DNA of 64,000 nucleotides, taken from positions 5,604-69,603 of the forward strand of contig DHAE01000014.1 of assembly GCA_002397315.1 (NCBI GenBank), written 5' to 3'. Below are positions 25,622 through 39,671 of the stretch, one piece after another (position 1 is the first letter of the stretch; each line of letters begins with the position of its first letter). This DNA is from Comamonadaceae bacterium UBA4962 (GTDB taxonomy: Bacteria > Pseudomonadota > Gammaproteobacteria > Burkholderiales > Burkholderiaceae_C). Under the pieces are notes generated by a model. It ran no database searches. It was not told where the DNA came from and saw only the letters and a program-made list of their open reading frames with translations. A program made the translations under genes and the position numbers.

Positions 25622-26061
25622 TCTCGCACTCCTGGGGCTGCCGGATGCTTTTCGTACTTGCGCTCTTTGCGCATGTTGCAGTGAAAGCCGGGCAGGCTTC
25701 CCCGCCGCTGAATGCCAGGCTTCCTTCTATTCAGAAAATCGTGATTGACAAGCCCCATGCGCAGAGCGCCTACGGCAGCAACGCCGACTGCTCCGACATG
25801 CGGATCGACGCAACTCGCGTCCGTCATTTCTTAGCCCACGCCATCGAAGGTACGGCGGAGGAATACCGGCGTGGCATCGACCAAGCGGACTGCGAGGCGT
25901 CCGCCGAAGTGCATTGGCGGCGGGGAGGCAAAGCAACCATCTCGCTGGACGATGCCACGGGCTGGGGCTCCTTGGAGCAACGGGGCACTACCCGCTACTT
26001 CTACTGCAGCACCTGCGAAGGCATCCTGGGCCGCGACTTCCGTCCCGACGCTGCCCGTTAG
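25612..26061 (+). CDS. Secreted small protein, probable periplasmic immunity partner of the amidase, 149 aa
   Basis: The N-terminus has a signal peptide (hydrophobic MLFVLALFAHVAVKAG, likely cut near KAGQAS), so the product should be periplasmic, where an amidase effector would act. The mature part follows a pattern I associate with small cysteine-containing partner proteins: SNADCSDMRIDATRVRHFL, a middle cysteine (ADCEASAEVHWRRGGKA), then GSLEQRGTTRYFYCSTCEG. The start ATG lies 10 bp inside the amidase gene, implying co-translation. No enzyme motif is visible. Immunity function is inferred from position, secretion and size. Confidence 0.65.
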   Translation: MAMISHSWGCRMLFVLALFAHVAVKAGQASPPLNARLPSIQKIVIDKPHAQSAYGSNADCSDMRIDATRVRHFLAHAIEGTAEEYRRGIDQADCEASAEVHWRRGGKATISLDDATGWGSLEQRGTTRYFYCSTCEGILGRDFRPDAAR

Positions 26062-26176
26062 CACGCCGCCGCCACGCACAGCCGATCAGCACCTCCACCC
26101 TCCAGGCTCGCAAAACCGCCCTTCCCTTCGCACGCCACGCCCCTCTGCCGGCACATCCCTCGTCCAATCACGCACC

Positions 26177-27077
26177 ATGACACCACGCATCCGCACTTCC
26201 CCCTGGCTGCTCGCAGCCCCCGTGCTGTTGCTGTTCGCAGCGGGCGTGGGCCTGTTGCAGGCGGGAACGCCGGACGACGCCGCAGATGCCCATGCCGGCA
26301 TGACTCCTGCCGCCCGCCCCGTGTCGGCGGAACTGGTCCAGGCATACAACCAGGCCGGCAGCCTGCGGGTTTTCGTCCGCCACGCCCTCGCACGTCCCGA
26401 AGCCGGTGGCGCGTTCTATGCGACGCAGGTGCTGCGCCGCTGCCGCAGCGTGCTGGCGACCGCCGCGCAGGAGCCCGAGGCGCGCACCATGGCGACCGCG
26501 GACTCCGCGCCCGCGCCCACGGCCAGCGGCAAAGCCCGCGCGGCGGCGGCCACCCTGCGCCAGCGCTGCGCCGGGCTGTCGCCAGACGACCTCGCGGAAT
26601 CGCACATCGCCCAGGCGACCGCCAACGGCCTGGAGCGCGGCGATCCGCTCCTCACCATGGCACTGCAGGCGGGCAGATCCGCCTATCAGGCACCGGAGCG
26701 GCGCAGGTCCCTGCTGTTCGATCTGCTGGCCTCGGGCGATCCGCTGCTGGTGCAGGACGTGGCGCTGCGCATCGCGGTGCAGACGGACCCGGGCACGGGC
26801 GTGCGCGGCCACCGCTTCGAGGGCGTGTTCCATCCGCAGGCGCTGGACGACCCCATCGAACTCGCGCTCTACCTGCTGCCCTGCGGGCTGGGCCTGGATT
26901 GCACCTGGGCCGCCGACTGGGATCTGCTCTCGCGCTGCGCCAACGGTTTCGAGTGCGCGGCCAGCCGCCAGGACTACGTGGCGGCCGTGCTGCGCCGCCG
27001 GCCCGGCGCCTACGAGCACACGCTGGCGATCTACCAGCGCATGCTCGCGGCCGTCCGGAGCGGGCAGGTCGCCGTCT

Positions 27078-27085
<8 letters not shown>
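26177..27085 (+). CDS. Hypothetical exported or membrane-anchored protein, 302 aa
   Basis: Not recognised. The N-terminus is basic, then hydrophobic (SPWLLAAPVLLLFAAGVGLL), so it is exported or anchored. The rest is soluble and mostly helical. The C-terminal part has four cysteines in a short stretch (LPCGLGLDCTWAADWDLLSRC and NGFECAASRQDYV), which could form disulfides in the periplasm. The start at 26177 places the hydrophobic stretch at the N-terminus; the open frame upstream overlaps the immunity-like gene. The end overlaps the end of the convergent uvrA gene by 8 bp. Confidence 0.6.
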
Positions 27086-32978
<5,893 letters not shown>

Positions 32979-33078
32979 CGGGGGGATCTTTCGGTGGGGG
33001 GAGGCGGGCCATTCTAGGAAGGGCGGACGGCCGGCCGGAGTCGGAGGGAGGCTTATCCATATGGGGGAGTTCGTGCCG

Positions 33079-33126
33079 TTGACAACCACCGCAGGCAGCG
33101 GGATACCCCCACGGCTGGGGTTGTCA
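33079..33126. promoter_or_regulatory. Inverted repeat in the uvrA / binding-protein divergent promoter
   Basis: TGACAACC (33080-33087) is repeated inverted as GGTTGTCA (33119-33126). TTGACA at 33079-33084 with GATACC 17 bp later resembles a plus-strand promoter for the binding-protein gene. No CTGT-N8-ACAG LexA box was seen in 32979-33220. Confidence 0.4.
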
Positions 33127-33220
33127 CCTCTTGTCACATCTGCGGCGCTCGGGCATGGTGCGGTGCAGCACGTCTACGCCCCGCCGGGCCGTTCCATCCC
33201 CGCTTCCAGGAGAGCACGCC

Positions 33221-34342
33221 ATGCCCCGTTTCTGGTCCAAGACCCGCCTCGCCCTGGCGCTCGCCGCCGCCGCGCTCGCTTCGGCGCCCTCCTGGGCGCA
33301 GTTGCTCATCGGACAGACGGCCGGGTTCACCGGTTCCGTCGCGGCCGGCGTACAGGAGACCACCGAAGGCGCCCGGCTGTACCTGAACGCGGTGAACGCC
33401 CGCGGAGGCATCAACGGGCAGAAGATCGAACTCGTTTCGCTCGACGACAAATTCGATCCCGCCCTCACCCAAAGCAATGCGCGCACGCTCATCGAGGAGC
33501 GGAACGTGCTCGCCCTGTTCCTCACGCGCGGCACGCCGCACACGGAAGCCGTCATTCCCCTGCTCGACCAGCACGGCGTGCCGCTCGTGGGCCCGTCCAC
33601 CGGCGCGATGGTGCTGCACCGGCCCGTGCGCCGGAACGTCTTCAACGTGCGCGCGACCTACCAGCGCGAGGCCGAAAAGGCCATCGGCCACCTGGCCTCG
33701 ATGGGCATCAGCCGGATCGCACTCGTGATCACCGACGACAGCTTCGGGGCCGACGGACTGGCCGGCGCGCTCAAGGGCTTCGAGTCCGCGAAGCTGAAAC
33801 CCGTGCTGCAGGAGCGGTTCGACCGGGCGAGGCCCGACTTCTCCGCCATCGCGCCCAAGCTCGTCGAATCGCAGGCACAGGCCGTGCTCATGGTCGCCTC
33901 GGGCGTGGCGACGGCCGAAGGCTATGCGGCGTTCCGGGCCGCCGGCTCGGGCGCCCAGTTGGTCACGCTTTCCAACAATGCCTCGTCGGGCTTTGCCAAA
34001 AGCCTCGGCGCCAATGCCCGCGGCGTCATCGTGACGCAGGTGTTTCCCAACGAGCGGGCCATGAACTACCCCCTGGTGCGCGAGGCGCATGAACTCGCCA
34101 AGGCCCAGGGCAAGGAAGTGAGTCCCGCCATGCTCGAAGGCCTGGCCGCCGCCAAGGTGCTGGTGGAAGGACTGCGCCGCGCCGGCCCCAAGCCCACACG
34201 CGAGCGCCTGCATGCCGCGCTGGAAGGACTGCAGAAGTTCGACATCGGAGGGCTGGAGGTGAACTTCAGCCCCGAGGACCACACGGGCCTGGATTTCGCC
34301 GACCTGTCCATCATCGGCACGGACGGCAAGTTCCGCCGCTGA
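33221..34342 (+). CDS. Periplasmic ligand-binding protein (LivJ/branched-chain type), 373 aa
   Basis: A type I periplasmic-binding fold protein. The signal peptide (LALALAAAALASAPSWA) is cut before QLLIGQTAGFTGSVAAG. Family features are AGVQETTEGARLYLNAVNARGGINGQKIELVSLDD, LFLTRGTPHTEAVIPLL and IALVITDDSFGADG. The start at 33221 is supported by AGGAGA 9 bp upstream; the frame is open 30 codons before it. No ABC permease or ATPase genes are adjacent, so it is an orphan receptor that may serve another transporter or a sensor. The ligand is unknown. Confidence 0.9.
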   Translation: MPRFWSKTRLALALAAAALASAPSWAQLLIGQTAGFTGSVAAGVQETTEGARLYLNAVNARGGINGQKIELVSLDDKFDPALTQSNARTLIEERNVLALFLTRGTPHTEAVIPLLDQHGVPLVGPSTGAMVLHRPVRRNVFNVRATYQREAEKAIGHLASMGISRIALVITDDSFGADGLAGALKGFESAKLKPVLQERFDRARPDFSAIAPKLVESQAQAVLMVASGVATAEGYAAFRAAGSGAQLVTLSNNASSGFAKSLGANARGVIVTQVFPNERAMNYPLVREAHELAKAQGKEVSPAMLEGLAAAKVLVEGLRRAGPKPTRERLHAALEGLQKFDIGGLEVNFSPEDHTGLDFADLSIIGTDGKFRR

Positions 34343-34382
34343 CGCACGACGCCGGCCCGGGGCGGCCGGAGGCTGCGCCCGG

Positions 34383-34580
34383 TTACTTGGAAGCGGCCGT
34401 GCTGGCCGCAGCCGCGGGCAGGGATGCCGGGGCCGACACAGCCGACGCGGCCGGCTCGGGCGCATGGACCGCATCGGCGCCGTGCTTCTCCCCACTCATG
34501 TCCACCTTGTCGCCCGCCTTCATGATGACGAAGAGCGAAAGCGCTGCGAAAGCGATGAATCCCACGACGATCTTCCACAT
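34383..34580 (-). CDS. Small single-span membrane protein, 65 aa
   Basis: Hypothetical. The start at 34580 (MWKIVVGFIAFAALSLFVIM) is preceded by GGAGACCGGT, a convincing ribosome-binding site. One N-terminal transmembrane helix is followed by a charged stretch (KAGDKVDMSGEKHGADAVH) and an Ala/Ser/Pro tail (AASAVSAPASLPAAAAST). The frame is open upstream to 34664, but that part runs into the porin terminator. It lies downstream of the porin gene with its terminator between them. The function is unknown. Confidence 0.7.
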   Translation of the reverse strand: MWKIVVGFIAFAALSLFVIMKAGDKVDMSGEKHGADAVHAPEPAASAVSAPASLPAAAASTAASK

Positions 34581-34622
34581 ACCGGTCTCCTGGATTGAAC
34601 TGTTGAACGGAAAAGCAGGCTG

Positions 34623-34657
34623 AAAAAAAGCCCCACAACCCGGGCGGGGTGTGAGGC
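34623..34657 (-). terminator. Terminator of the porin gene
   Basis: An 8-bp stem (GCCTCACA with TGTGGGGC on the minus strand, one G-T pair) around a GC-rich 12-nt loop, followed by seven T residues. It starts 40 bp after the porin stop. Confidence 0.75.
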
Positions 34658-34697
34658 CCTTCACACGGCGGCGGCCGGAGCCGCCACGCGTTCAGAC

Positions 34698-35687
34698 TCA
34701 GAAGTTGTGGCGAACGCCCACGGCCAGCGAGCTGAAGTCCGCGCCGGCCACGCCGGTGGCGTAGGAGGCGTTGCGGTCGTTGTTCACGCGGGTGTAGTAG
34801 CCGTACAGCTTGGTGCGCTTGCTCAGGTTGTAGTTGTAGGCCACGGTGTATTGCGTGGCGGCGCTGTCGCTCAGGTTCTTGTAGCTGTTGGCGCGGCCCA
34901 CGTTCAGGTGGAATTCCGAAGCGCCCATGATGTAGGCGCCGGACAGGCGGAAGTTGTCACGCTTGCCCACGGCACCGGCCGTGTCGGACATGGCGTTCCA
35001 GTCGTCGCTGCGCTGGTAGTAGGCGCCCACCATGAAGGGACCGGCCGTGTACAGGGCGCGCAGGGCGAACTGGTTGGAGTCGGCCAGCTTGGAGTAGCCG
35101 GCGCCCAGGGCCAGGGCGCCCAGGTTGTAGTTGGCGGCCAGGTCGTACAGGTTCTTGCCGCCCGAGGTCTGCTCGTGCATGCCCACGGCGCCTTCGACGG
35201 TCAGGCCGCCCAGGCTGGGGGTGCGGTAGGCCACCGAGTTGGAGTTGGTGAACTGGTTGCGCATCACGCTGGCGTAGAACGCGTCGGCGGACGAACCGGT
35301 GTCGTGGTTGTGCAGGCTGACGTAGTCGGCCGTGGCGAAGTAGGACTCGGCGGTCCAGCGGCCCAGGCGGACCATACCGAAGTTGCCGGACAGGTTCACT
35401 TCGCTCTGACGGGCGAAGAAGCCGCGGGAATCGGTCGTGCCGGTGTCGGAGTTGAAGCCGCTTTCCAGCTGGAAGCCGGCCTTCAGGCCGCCGCCCAGGT
35501 CTTCCACGCCCTTGAAGCCGAAGCGCGATGCGTTGTTGAACAGGCCGGTGACGGTGGAATCACCCACCTTCTGGCGCTCGACGGTGGTGTTCACGCGACC
35601 GTACAGCGTGACGCTGCTTTGCGCGAACGCTGCGGTGCTGCCCAGGAGGGCCAGAGCGGCGAGAGCCAGACGATGGGTCTTTTGCAT
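34698..35687 (-). CDS. Outer-membrane porin (Gram-negative type, OmpC/Omp32-like), 329 aa
   Basis: A trimeric-porin family protein as in Comamonadaceae (Omp32). The signal peptide (LALAALALLGSTAAFA) is cut before QSSVTLYGRVNTTVERQ. It has alternating beta strands, the conserved NNASRFGFKGVEDLGGGLKA early segment, FARQSEVNLSGNFGMVRLGR, YNLSKRTKLYGYYTRVNN and a C-terminal SLAVGVRHNF ending in phenylalanine, the assembly signal for the Bam complex. The start at 35687 is preceded by GAGGACATCAC; in-frame codons upstream are unconserved. It is probably a major, strongly expressed porin for small solutes. Confidence 0.95.
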   Translation of the reverse strand: MQKTHRLALAALALLGSTAAFAQSSVTLYGRVNTTVERQKVGDSTVTGLFNNASRFGFKGVEDLGGGLKAGFQLESGFNSDTGTTDSRGFFARQSEVNLSGNFGMVRLGRWTAESYFATADYVSLHNHDTGSSADAFYASVMRNQFTNSNSVAYRTPSLGGLTVEGAVGMHEQTSGGKNLYDLAANYNLGALALGAGYSKLADSNQFALRALYTAGPFMVGAYYQRSDDWNAMSDTAGAVGKRDNFRLSGAYIMGASEFHLNVGRANSYKNLSDSAATQYTVAYNYNLSKRTKLYGYYTRVNNDRNASYATGVAGADFSSLAVGVRHNF

Positions 35688-36137
35688 GTGATGTCCTCGG
35701 ATGCTTGTTCGAAAAGTTGGGTGTAGGCACCGCGGTCGGCTTTTGGCAACAGAATGCAAGTGCAGCTACTGCGCAAATTCTAGGTGTAACAACCCGATTA
35801 CCACGGTTGAAAGTCACGGCGATAACGAAGCTGACGCGTAATTGCCACAAACTGGCGTGTTTTCCCCACACTTGAAGACGAACGGGGATCCGGTGTCAGG
35901 GTTTTCCCGACAACGTGGCGCAGGCTGGTTCAGCAGCGCGCTGCAGAGTGGTGCGTACCGCTTTTCAGTCAGTTCCATGCACCACTCGAGGGAGAATTCA
36001 TTGATGGTTCTCATCCGGCGAGCGCTTTTCGAGGCCAATGCCTCTTAAAAATGTCCAAAAGCCCTACGCTTGCATAGAGGGCGTGAGGCTCCCGGATATG
36101 CGGCGGCGCGTCTGGGCGCGCCGCTGAAGTGCGACGT
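35688..36137. other. 450-bp gene-free stretch upstream of the porin
   Basis: The AT-rich part next to the porin start probably holds the porin promoter. At 36003, after GGGAGAATTCATTG, a 14-codon frame (MVLIRRALFEANAS) could be a leader peptide, but nothing else supports it. Around 36060-36083 an imperfect GCCCT...AGGGC hairpin with T runs on the minus strand looks like the terminator of the decayed porin. I see no RNA gene. Confidence 0.5.
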
Positions 36138-36803
36138 TCAGAAGTTGTGGCGCACGCCCACGCCGACGCTGCGCGGATCTCCACCAAGGATCGGAGTGAC
36201 GCCGTCGATATTCACACGCCCGGCGGAATAGCCGTAAGTGGCCCCCGCCTTGTTCTTGATGACGGTGTAGGCCGCATACACCTTGGTACGCTTGCTCAGG
36301 TGGTAGTTGTATCCCAGGATCAGCTGCTGCGCGCTGGAATCCGCCATGTTGCTCCATTTGCCGGCCCAGATGTAGTTGGCCACCACCTCCGATGCTCCGA
36401 AAGCGTATTGGGCCGCCAGGCCCACCGAATTGCGGGTGCCCACGACGTCGTAGTCATTGCGCTGGTAATAGCCCGCGACCTGGATGGCGCCCACGGTGTA
36501 ATGGCCGCGCAGACCCGCATCCCAGTTGTCGCCCAGCTTGGCATAACCCGCGCCGAACGCCAGCGGACCGCGCTCCCAGTTGGCGGCCAGGTCGTAGACG
36601 TACTTGGTGCCCGCAGGCAGGCCGGAAGGGGCGATCTGTGCCACCTTTTCATGGGCGCTCACGCTGGCCTCGGCCCAGAAGCCGCCGAATTCGGGCGTGC
36701 GGTAGCCGATCTTGTTGGCATGGCCGAAACTCCCCGACAGATTCACTTCGCTCTGGCGGCTGAAGAAGGTCTTCGCAGCCTCGCCGGTGGAACGGTCGAA
36801 ATC
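36138..36803 (-). pseudogene. Porin remnant lacking its N-terminus and an internal segment
   Basis: The translated frame matches the neighbouring porin from about residue 80 onward (TFFSRQSEVNLSGSFG against GFFARQSEVNLSGNFG) to the C-terminal phenylalanine (SVGVGVRHNF). It lacks the signal peptide and about 80 N-terminal residues, and it joins LSGSFG directly to KIGYRTPEFGG, skipping about 45 residues that the intact porin has between those points. The region where a start would lie is the MFS gene terminator (36810-36850). Without a signal peptide and with strands missing it cannot form a barrel. The frame is otherwise still open, so the loss may be recent. Confidence 0.8.
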
Positions 36804-36809
36804 GCCGGC

Positions 36810-36850
36810 AAAAAAGAGCGGGGGCGCGGCACTGCCCGTGCCGCGCCCCC
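36810..36850 (-). terminator. Strong terminator of the MFS transporter gene
   Basis: A perfect 13-bp GC stem (GGGGGCGCGGCAC / GTGCCGCGCCCCC) with a 5-nt loop, then GCTCTTTTTT on the minus strand, 18 bp after the MFS stop. Confidence 0.92.
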
Positions 36851-36868
36851 CGCCTGGAGACATCGCCG

Positions 36869-38527
36869 TCAGTCGTTGGCGTAGATGTCCACGTCCTTCG
36901 TCTCACGGATGAACAGCGTGCCGATCACGGCAGTGACGCCCGCGATGACGATCGGGTACCAGAGGCCGTTGTACATATTGCCCGTCTGCGCCACGATCGC
37001 GAACGACATGGTGGGCAGCAGTCCGCCGAACCAGCCGTTGCCGATGTGGTAGGGCAGGCTCATCGAGGTGTAGCGGATGCGCGTCGGGAACATTTCCACC
37101 AGCATCGCCGCGATGGGGCCGTACACCATGGTCACCAGCAGCACCAGATAGGTCAGGATGACGATCATCAACACCTTGTTCATCTTGGCGGGGTCGGCCT
37201 TGGCGGGGTAGCCGTCGGACTTCAGCGTATCGGCCACGGCCTTCTTGAACGCCGCGTCCTTGGCCTTGGCTTCGTCGGCGGACAGGCCGCGCGCGGTGTA
37301 GCTCGGGATCGTGGTCTGGCCGATCTTGATCACGGCGGGCGTGCCGGCCGGGGCGGCTTCGTTGTCGTAGCTCACCGAGCTGGCGGCCAGCACCTGCTTG
37401 GCGACGTCGCAGGAGCTGGTGAACTTGGCCGTGCCGGTCGGGTTGAACTGGAACGAGCACTCGGCCGGATCGGCGACGATCACCACCTTGTTCTTCGCCT
37501 GCGCGGCGGCCAGGTCGGGGTTGGCGGCTTCGGTCAGTGCCTTGAAGACGGGGAAGTAGGTCAGCACGGCCAGCACGCAGCCCAGCATGATGATGGGCTT
37601 GCGGCCGATCTTGTCGGAGAGCGCGCCGAACACGACGAAGAACGGCGTGCCGATCAGCAGGGCCGCGGCGATCATCAGGTTGGCCGTGACGGCATCCACC
37701 TTCAATTGCTGCGTCAGGAAGAAGAGCGCGTAGAACTGGCCCGTGTACCAGACCACGGCCTGGCCGGCGGTCAGGCCGATCAGCGCCAGGATCACGATCT
37801 TCAGGTTCTTCCACTCGCCGAACGATTCGCGCAGCGGTGCCTTCGAGGTTTTGCCTTCGGCCTTCATGCGCTGGAAGGCGGGGGATTCGGACAGCGACAG
37901 GCGGATCCACAGCGACACGCCCAGCAGCAGGATGGAGACGAGGAAAGGAATGCGCCAGCCCCAGTCGCCGAAAGCCTCTTCACCCATGAGGGTGCGGGTG
38001 CCCAGGATGACCAGCAGCGACAGGAACAGGCCCATCGTGGCGGTGGTCTGGATCCACGAGGTGTAGGCGCCGCGCTTGCCCTGCGGCGCATGCTCGGCCA
38101 CGTAGGTCGCGGCACCGCCGTACTCGCCGCCCAGGGCCAGGCCCTGCAGCATGCGCAGCACGATCAGGATCACCGGGGCGGCCACGCCGATGCTGGCGTA
38201 GGTCGGCAGCACGCCCACGATGAAGGTGGACAGGCCCATGATCAGGATGGTGACCAGGAAGGTGTACTTGCGCCCGATCATGTCGCCCAGGCGGCCGAAC
38301 ACCAGGGCGCCGAAGGGCCGCACGATGAAGCCGGCGGCGAAGGCCAGCAGCGCGAAGATGAAGGCCGAGCCCGCATCCAGCCCGCTGAAGAACTGCTTGG
38401 CGATGATGGCCGCGAGCGAGCCGTACAGGTAGAAGTCATACCATTCGAAAACGGTGCCCAGCGACGAGGCCAGGATGACTTTTCTTTCTTCCGGCGACAT
38501 GGGCCGGGGAGCGACTTGGGTAGCCAT
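36869..38527 (-). CDS. MHS-family MFS transporter (ProP/ShiA-like), 552 aa
   Basis: A proton-coupled major-facilitator permease of the metabolite:H+ symporter group, with twelve predicted helices. Family markers are VFEWYDFYLYGSLAAIIAKQFF, the loop 2-3 motif RPFGALVFGRLGDMIGRKYTF, LRMLQGLALGGEYGGAATY and SDKIGRKPIIMLG. A large extracytoplasmic insert (about residues 331-449) lies between helices 8 and 9 and holds two cysteines (357, 373). It is not present in ProP. The ATG at 38527 has GGAGA at good spacing; an ATG 5 codons upstream does not. The substrate is probably a carboxylate or other organic acid, which cannot be fixed from sequence. Confidence 0.9.
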   Translation of the reverse strand: MATQVAPRPMSPEERKVILASSLGTVFEWYDFYLYGSLAAIIAKQFFSGLDAGSAFIFALLAFAAGFIVRPFGALVFGRLGDMIGRKYTFLVTILIMGLSTFIVGVLPTYASIGVAAPVILIVLRMLQGLALGGEYGGAATYVAEHAPQGKRGAYTSWIQTTATMGLFLSLLVILGTRTLMGEEAFGDWGWRIPFLVSILLLGVSLWIRLSLSESPAFQRMKAEGKTSKAPLRESFGEWKNLKIVILALIGLTAGQAVVWYTGQFYALFFLTQQLKVDAVTANLMIAAALLIGTPFFVVFGALSDKIGRKPIIMLGCVLAVLTYFPVFKALTEAANPDLAAAQAKNKVVIVADPAECSFQFNPTGTAKFTSSCDVAKQVLAASSVSYDNEAAPAGTPAVIKIGQTTIPSYTARGLSADEAKAKDAAFKKAVADTLKSDGYPAKADPAKMNKVLMIVILTYLVLLVTMVYGPIAAMLVEMFPTRIRYTSMSLPYHIGNGWFGGLLPTMSFAIVAQTGNMYNGLWYPIVIAGVTAVIGTLFIRETKDVDIYAND

Positions 38528-38698
38528 GGTGCTTGTCTCCATGAGGTGATCGGTGCGACTGCTGCGCGGCCCCCCTCCAGGAACACCGCGTGCAACCTGG
38601 GCGCACTATCGAACCGCCATCTGACCGAAGTCTGACAAGCACGGCCCATCCGGGGAAAACCCTTCCCCGGGACAAACCCGGACGCGCTCAGTGCCGCG

Positions 38699-39349
38699 TC
38701 ACTTCAACCCGTTCGGCACCCGCGACACCGCATCCCAGCGCGGGCCGTCGAACCAGGCATCGCCTTCCAGGCGCGCGCGCAGCATCGGCAGGCCGTCGAG
38801 CCCCCAGAAGAGCTGCCCGTCCACCACGAAGGCGGGCACCCCGAAGACGCCCTGCGCGGCGGCGGCATCGGTATTGGCGCGCAGCAGCGCCTTGGCGCGC
38901 GCCCCGGGCTCGGCGCCCGGCTCCTCGGGAACGGCCTGCGGCGCGAGGGTTTCGGCCAGGCGTTCGAGGCGCGCGGGATCGAGCGCATCTTCCCCGCCCA
39001 GCCACACGTGGCGCAGCACCGTGCCGGCCACGAAGCGGTTGATCGATCCGTCCTCGCTGCAGGCCAGCGACTGGCGCAGCAGGGGCAGCGGGTTGAACGG
39101 ATGGCGCGCGGGCATGTCCAGCCCCGTGCCCAGCGCATGGCCCAGCCATTCGGCATGGCGGTACGTCCAGTCGCGCTTGGGCGCGATGCCGGCGGGGCCG
39201 GGGTTTCCGTGCTGCTGCAGCAGCGCCCCGAGCAGCACCGGGCGGTATTCGACCGAATGGCTCAGCCCCTCCAGCACCTGCGGCAGGCGCTCGAAGGCCA
39301 GCCAGGCATAGGGCGACACGAAATCCAGGTAGAAAACGATGTGCTTCAT
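38699..39349 (-). CDS. DsbA-family 2-hydroxychromene-2-carboxylate isomerase-like protein, 216 aa
   Basis: A thioredoxin-fold, glutathione-dependent isomerase of the kappa-GST/HCCA-isomerase group. The start MKHIVFYLDFVSPYAWLAFERL has the FDFxSPYxW motif with Ser in place of the redox cysteines. QGVFGVPAFVVDGQLFWGLDGLPML is the conserved cis-proline region. The true start is at 39349; the frame is open further upstream through the DUF1289 gene in another phase of coding. It is the last gene of a ten-gene minus-strand run of leucine-catabolism and accessory genes. A role in naphthalene breakdown is unlikely without partner genes; the substrate is unknown. Confidence 0.88.
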   Translation of the reverse strand: MKHIVFYLDFVSPYAWLAFERLPQVLEGLSHSVEYRPVLLGALLQQHGNPGPAGIAPKRDWTYRHAEWLGHALGTGLDMPARHPFNPLPLLRQSLACSEDGSINRFVAGTVLRHVWLGGEDALDPARLERLAETLAPQAVPEEPGAEPGARAKALLRANTDAAAAQGVFGVPAFVVDGQLFWGLDGLPMLRARLEGDAWFDGPRWDAVSRVPNGLK

Positions 39350-39395
39350 GGGGGTCCTTCCTTCTCGGTGTGTACTCGGCCGCCGCCCTGCCCCG

Positions 39396-39671
39396 TCAGC
39401 CCTGCGGCCCTGCCTGCGCCTCCGGGGCCAGCCCCGCGCGCTGCAACAGCACGGCCCAGATGGCGCGCTGCCGGGCCGGCGGGGCGGCCGACCAGTCGCG
39501 GATCTCGTCGAGCGTGCGAAAGCACCCTTCGCAATAGTGGCCGGCCGCATCCATGCGGCAGACGCCGATGCAGGGCGATGGCACCGGCGCCCGGCCCGCC
39601 ACCGCGAAGCCGCCCGCGGCAGCGGCCTGCGCGGCGCGCTCCGCAAGCGCCTGCAGCGCCTCCCGGCTCAT
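39396..39671 (-). CDS. DUF1289-domain protein, 91 aa
   Basis: A small protein with the DUF1289 pattern: PSPCIGVCRMDAAGHYCEGCFRTLDEIRDWSAA. The four cysteines (CxxxC ... CxxC) look like a metal or Fe-S site. An alanine-rich helical N-terminus precedes it and the end is ARQRAIWAVLLQR. The start ATG overlaps the stop of the YbaK-type gene (ATGA, 39668-39671), so the two are coupled. The function is unknown. Confidence 0.82.
   Translation of the reverse strand: MSREALQALAERAAQAAAAGGFAVAGRAPVPSPCIGVCRMDAAGHYCEGCFRTLDEIRDWSAAPPARQRAIWAVLLQRAGLAPEAQAGPQG

Noticed and set aside
36003..36047. A 14-codon leader peptide upstream of the porin region
   Set aside because: It has a ribosome-binding-like sequence but no following gene in the same direction, so there is nothing for it to regulate.
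36138..36863. The second porin as a functional short gene
   Set aside because: It has no signal peptide, lacks the N-terminal strands and an internal block, and its only start codon lies in the terminator of the MFS gene.
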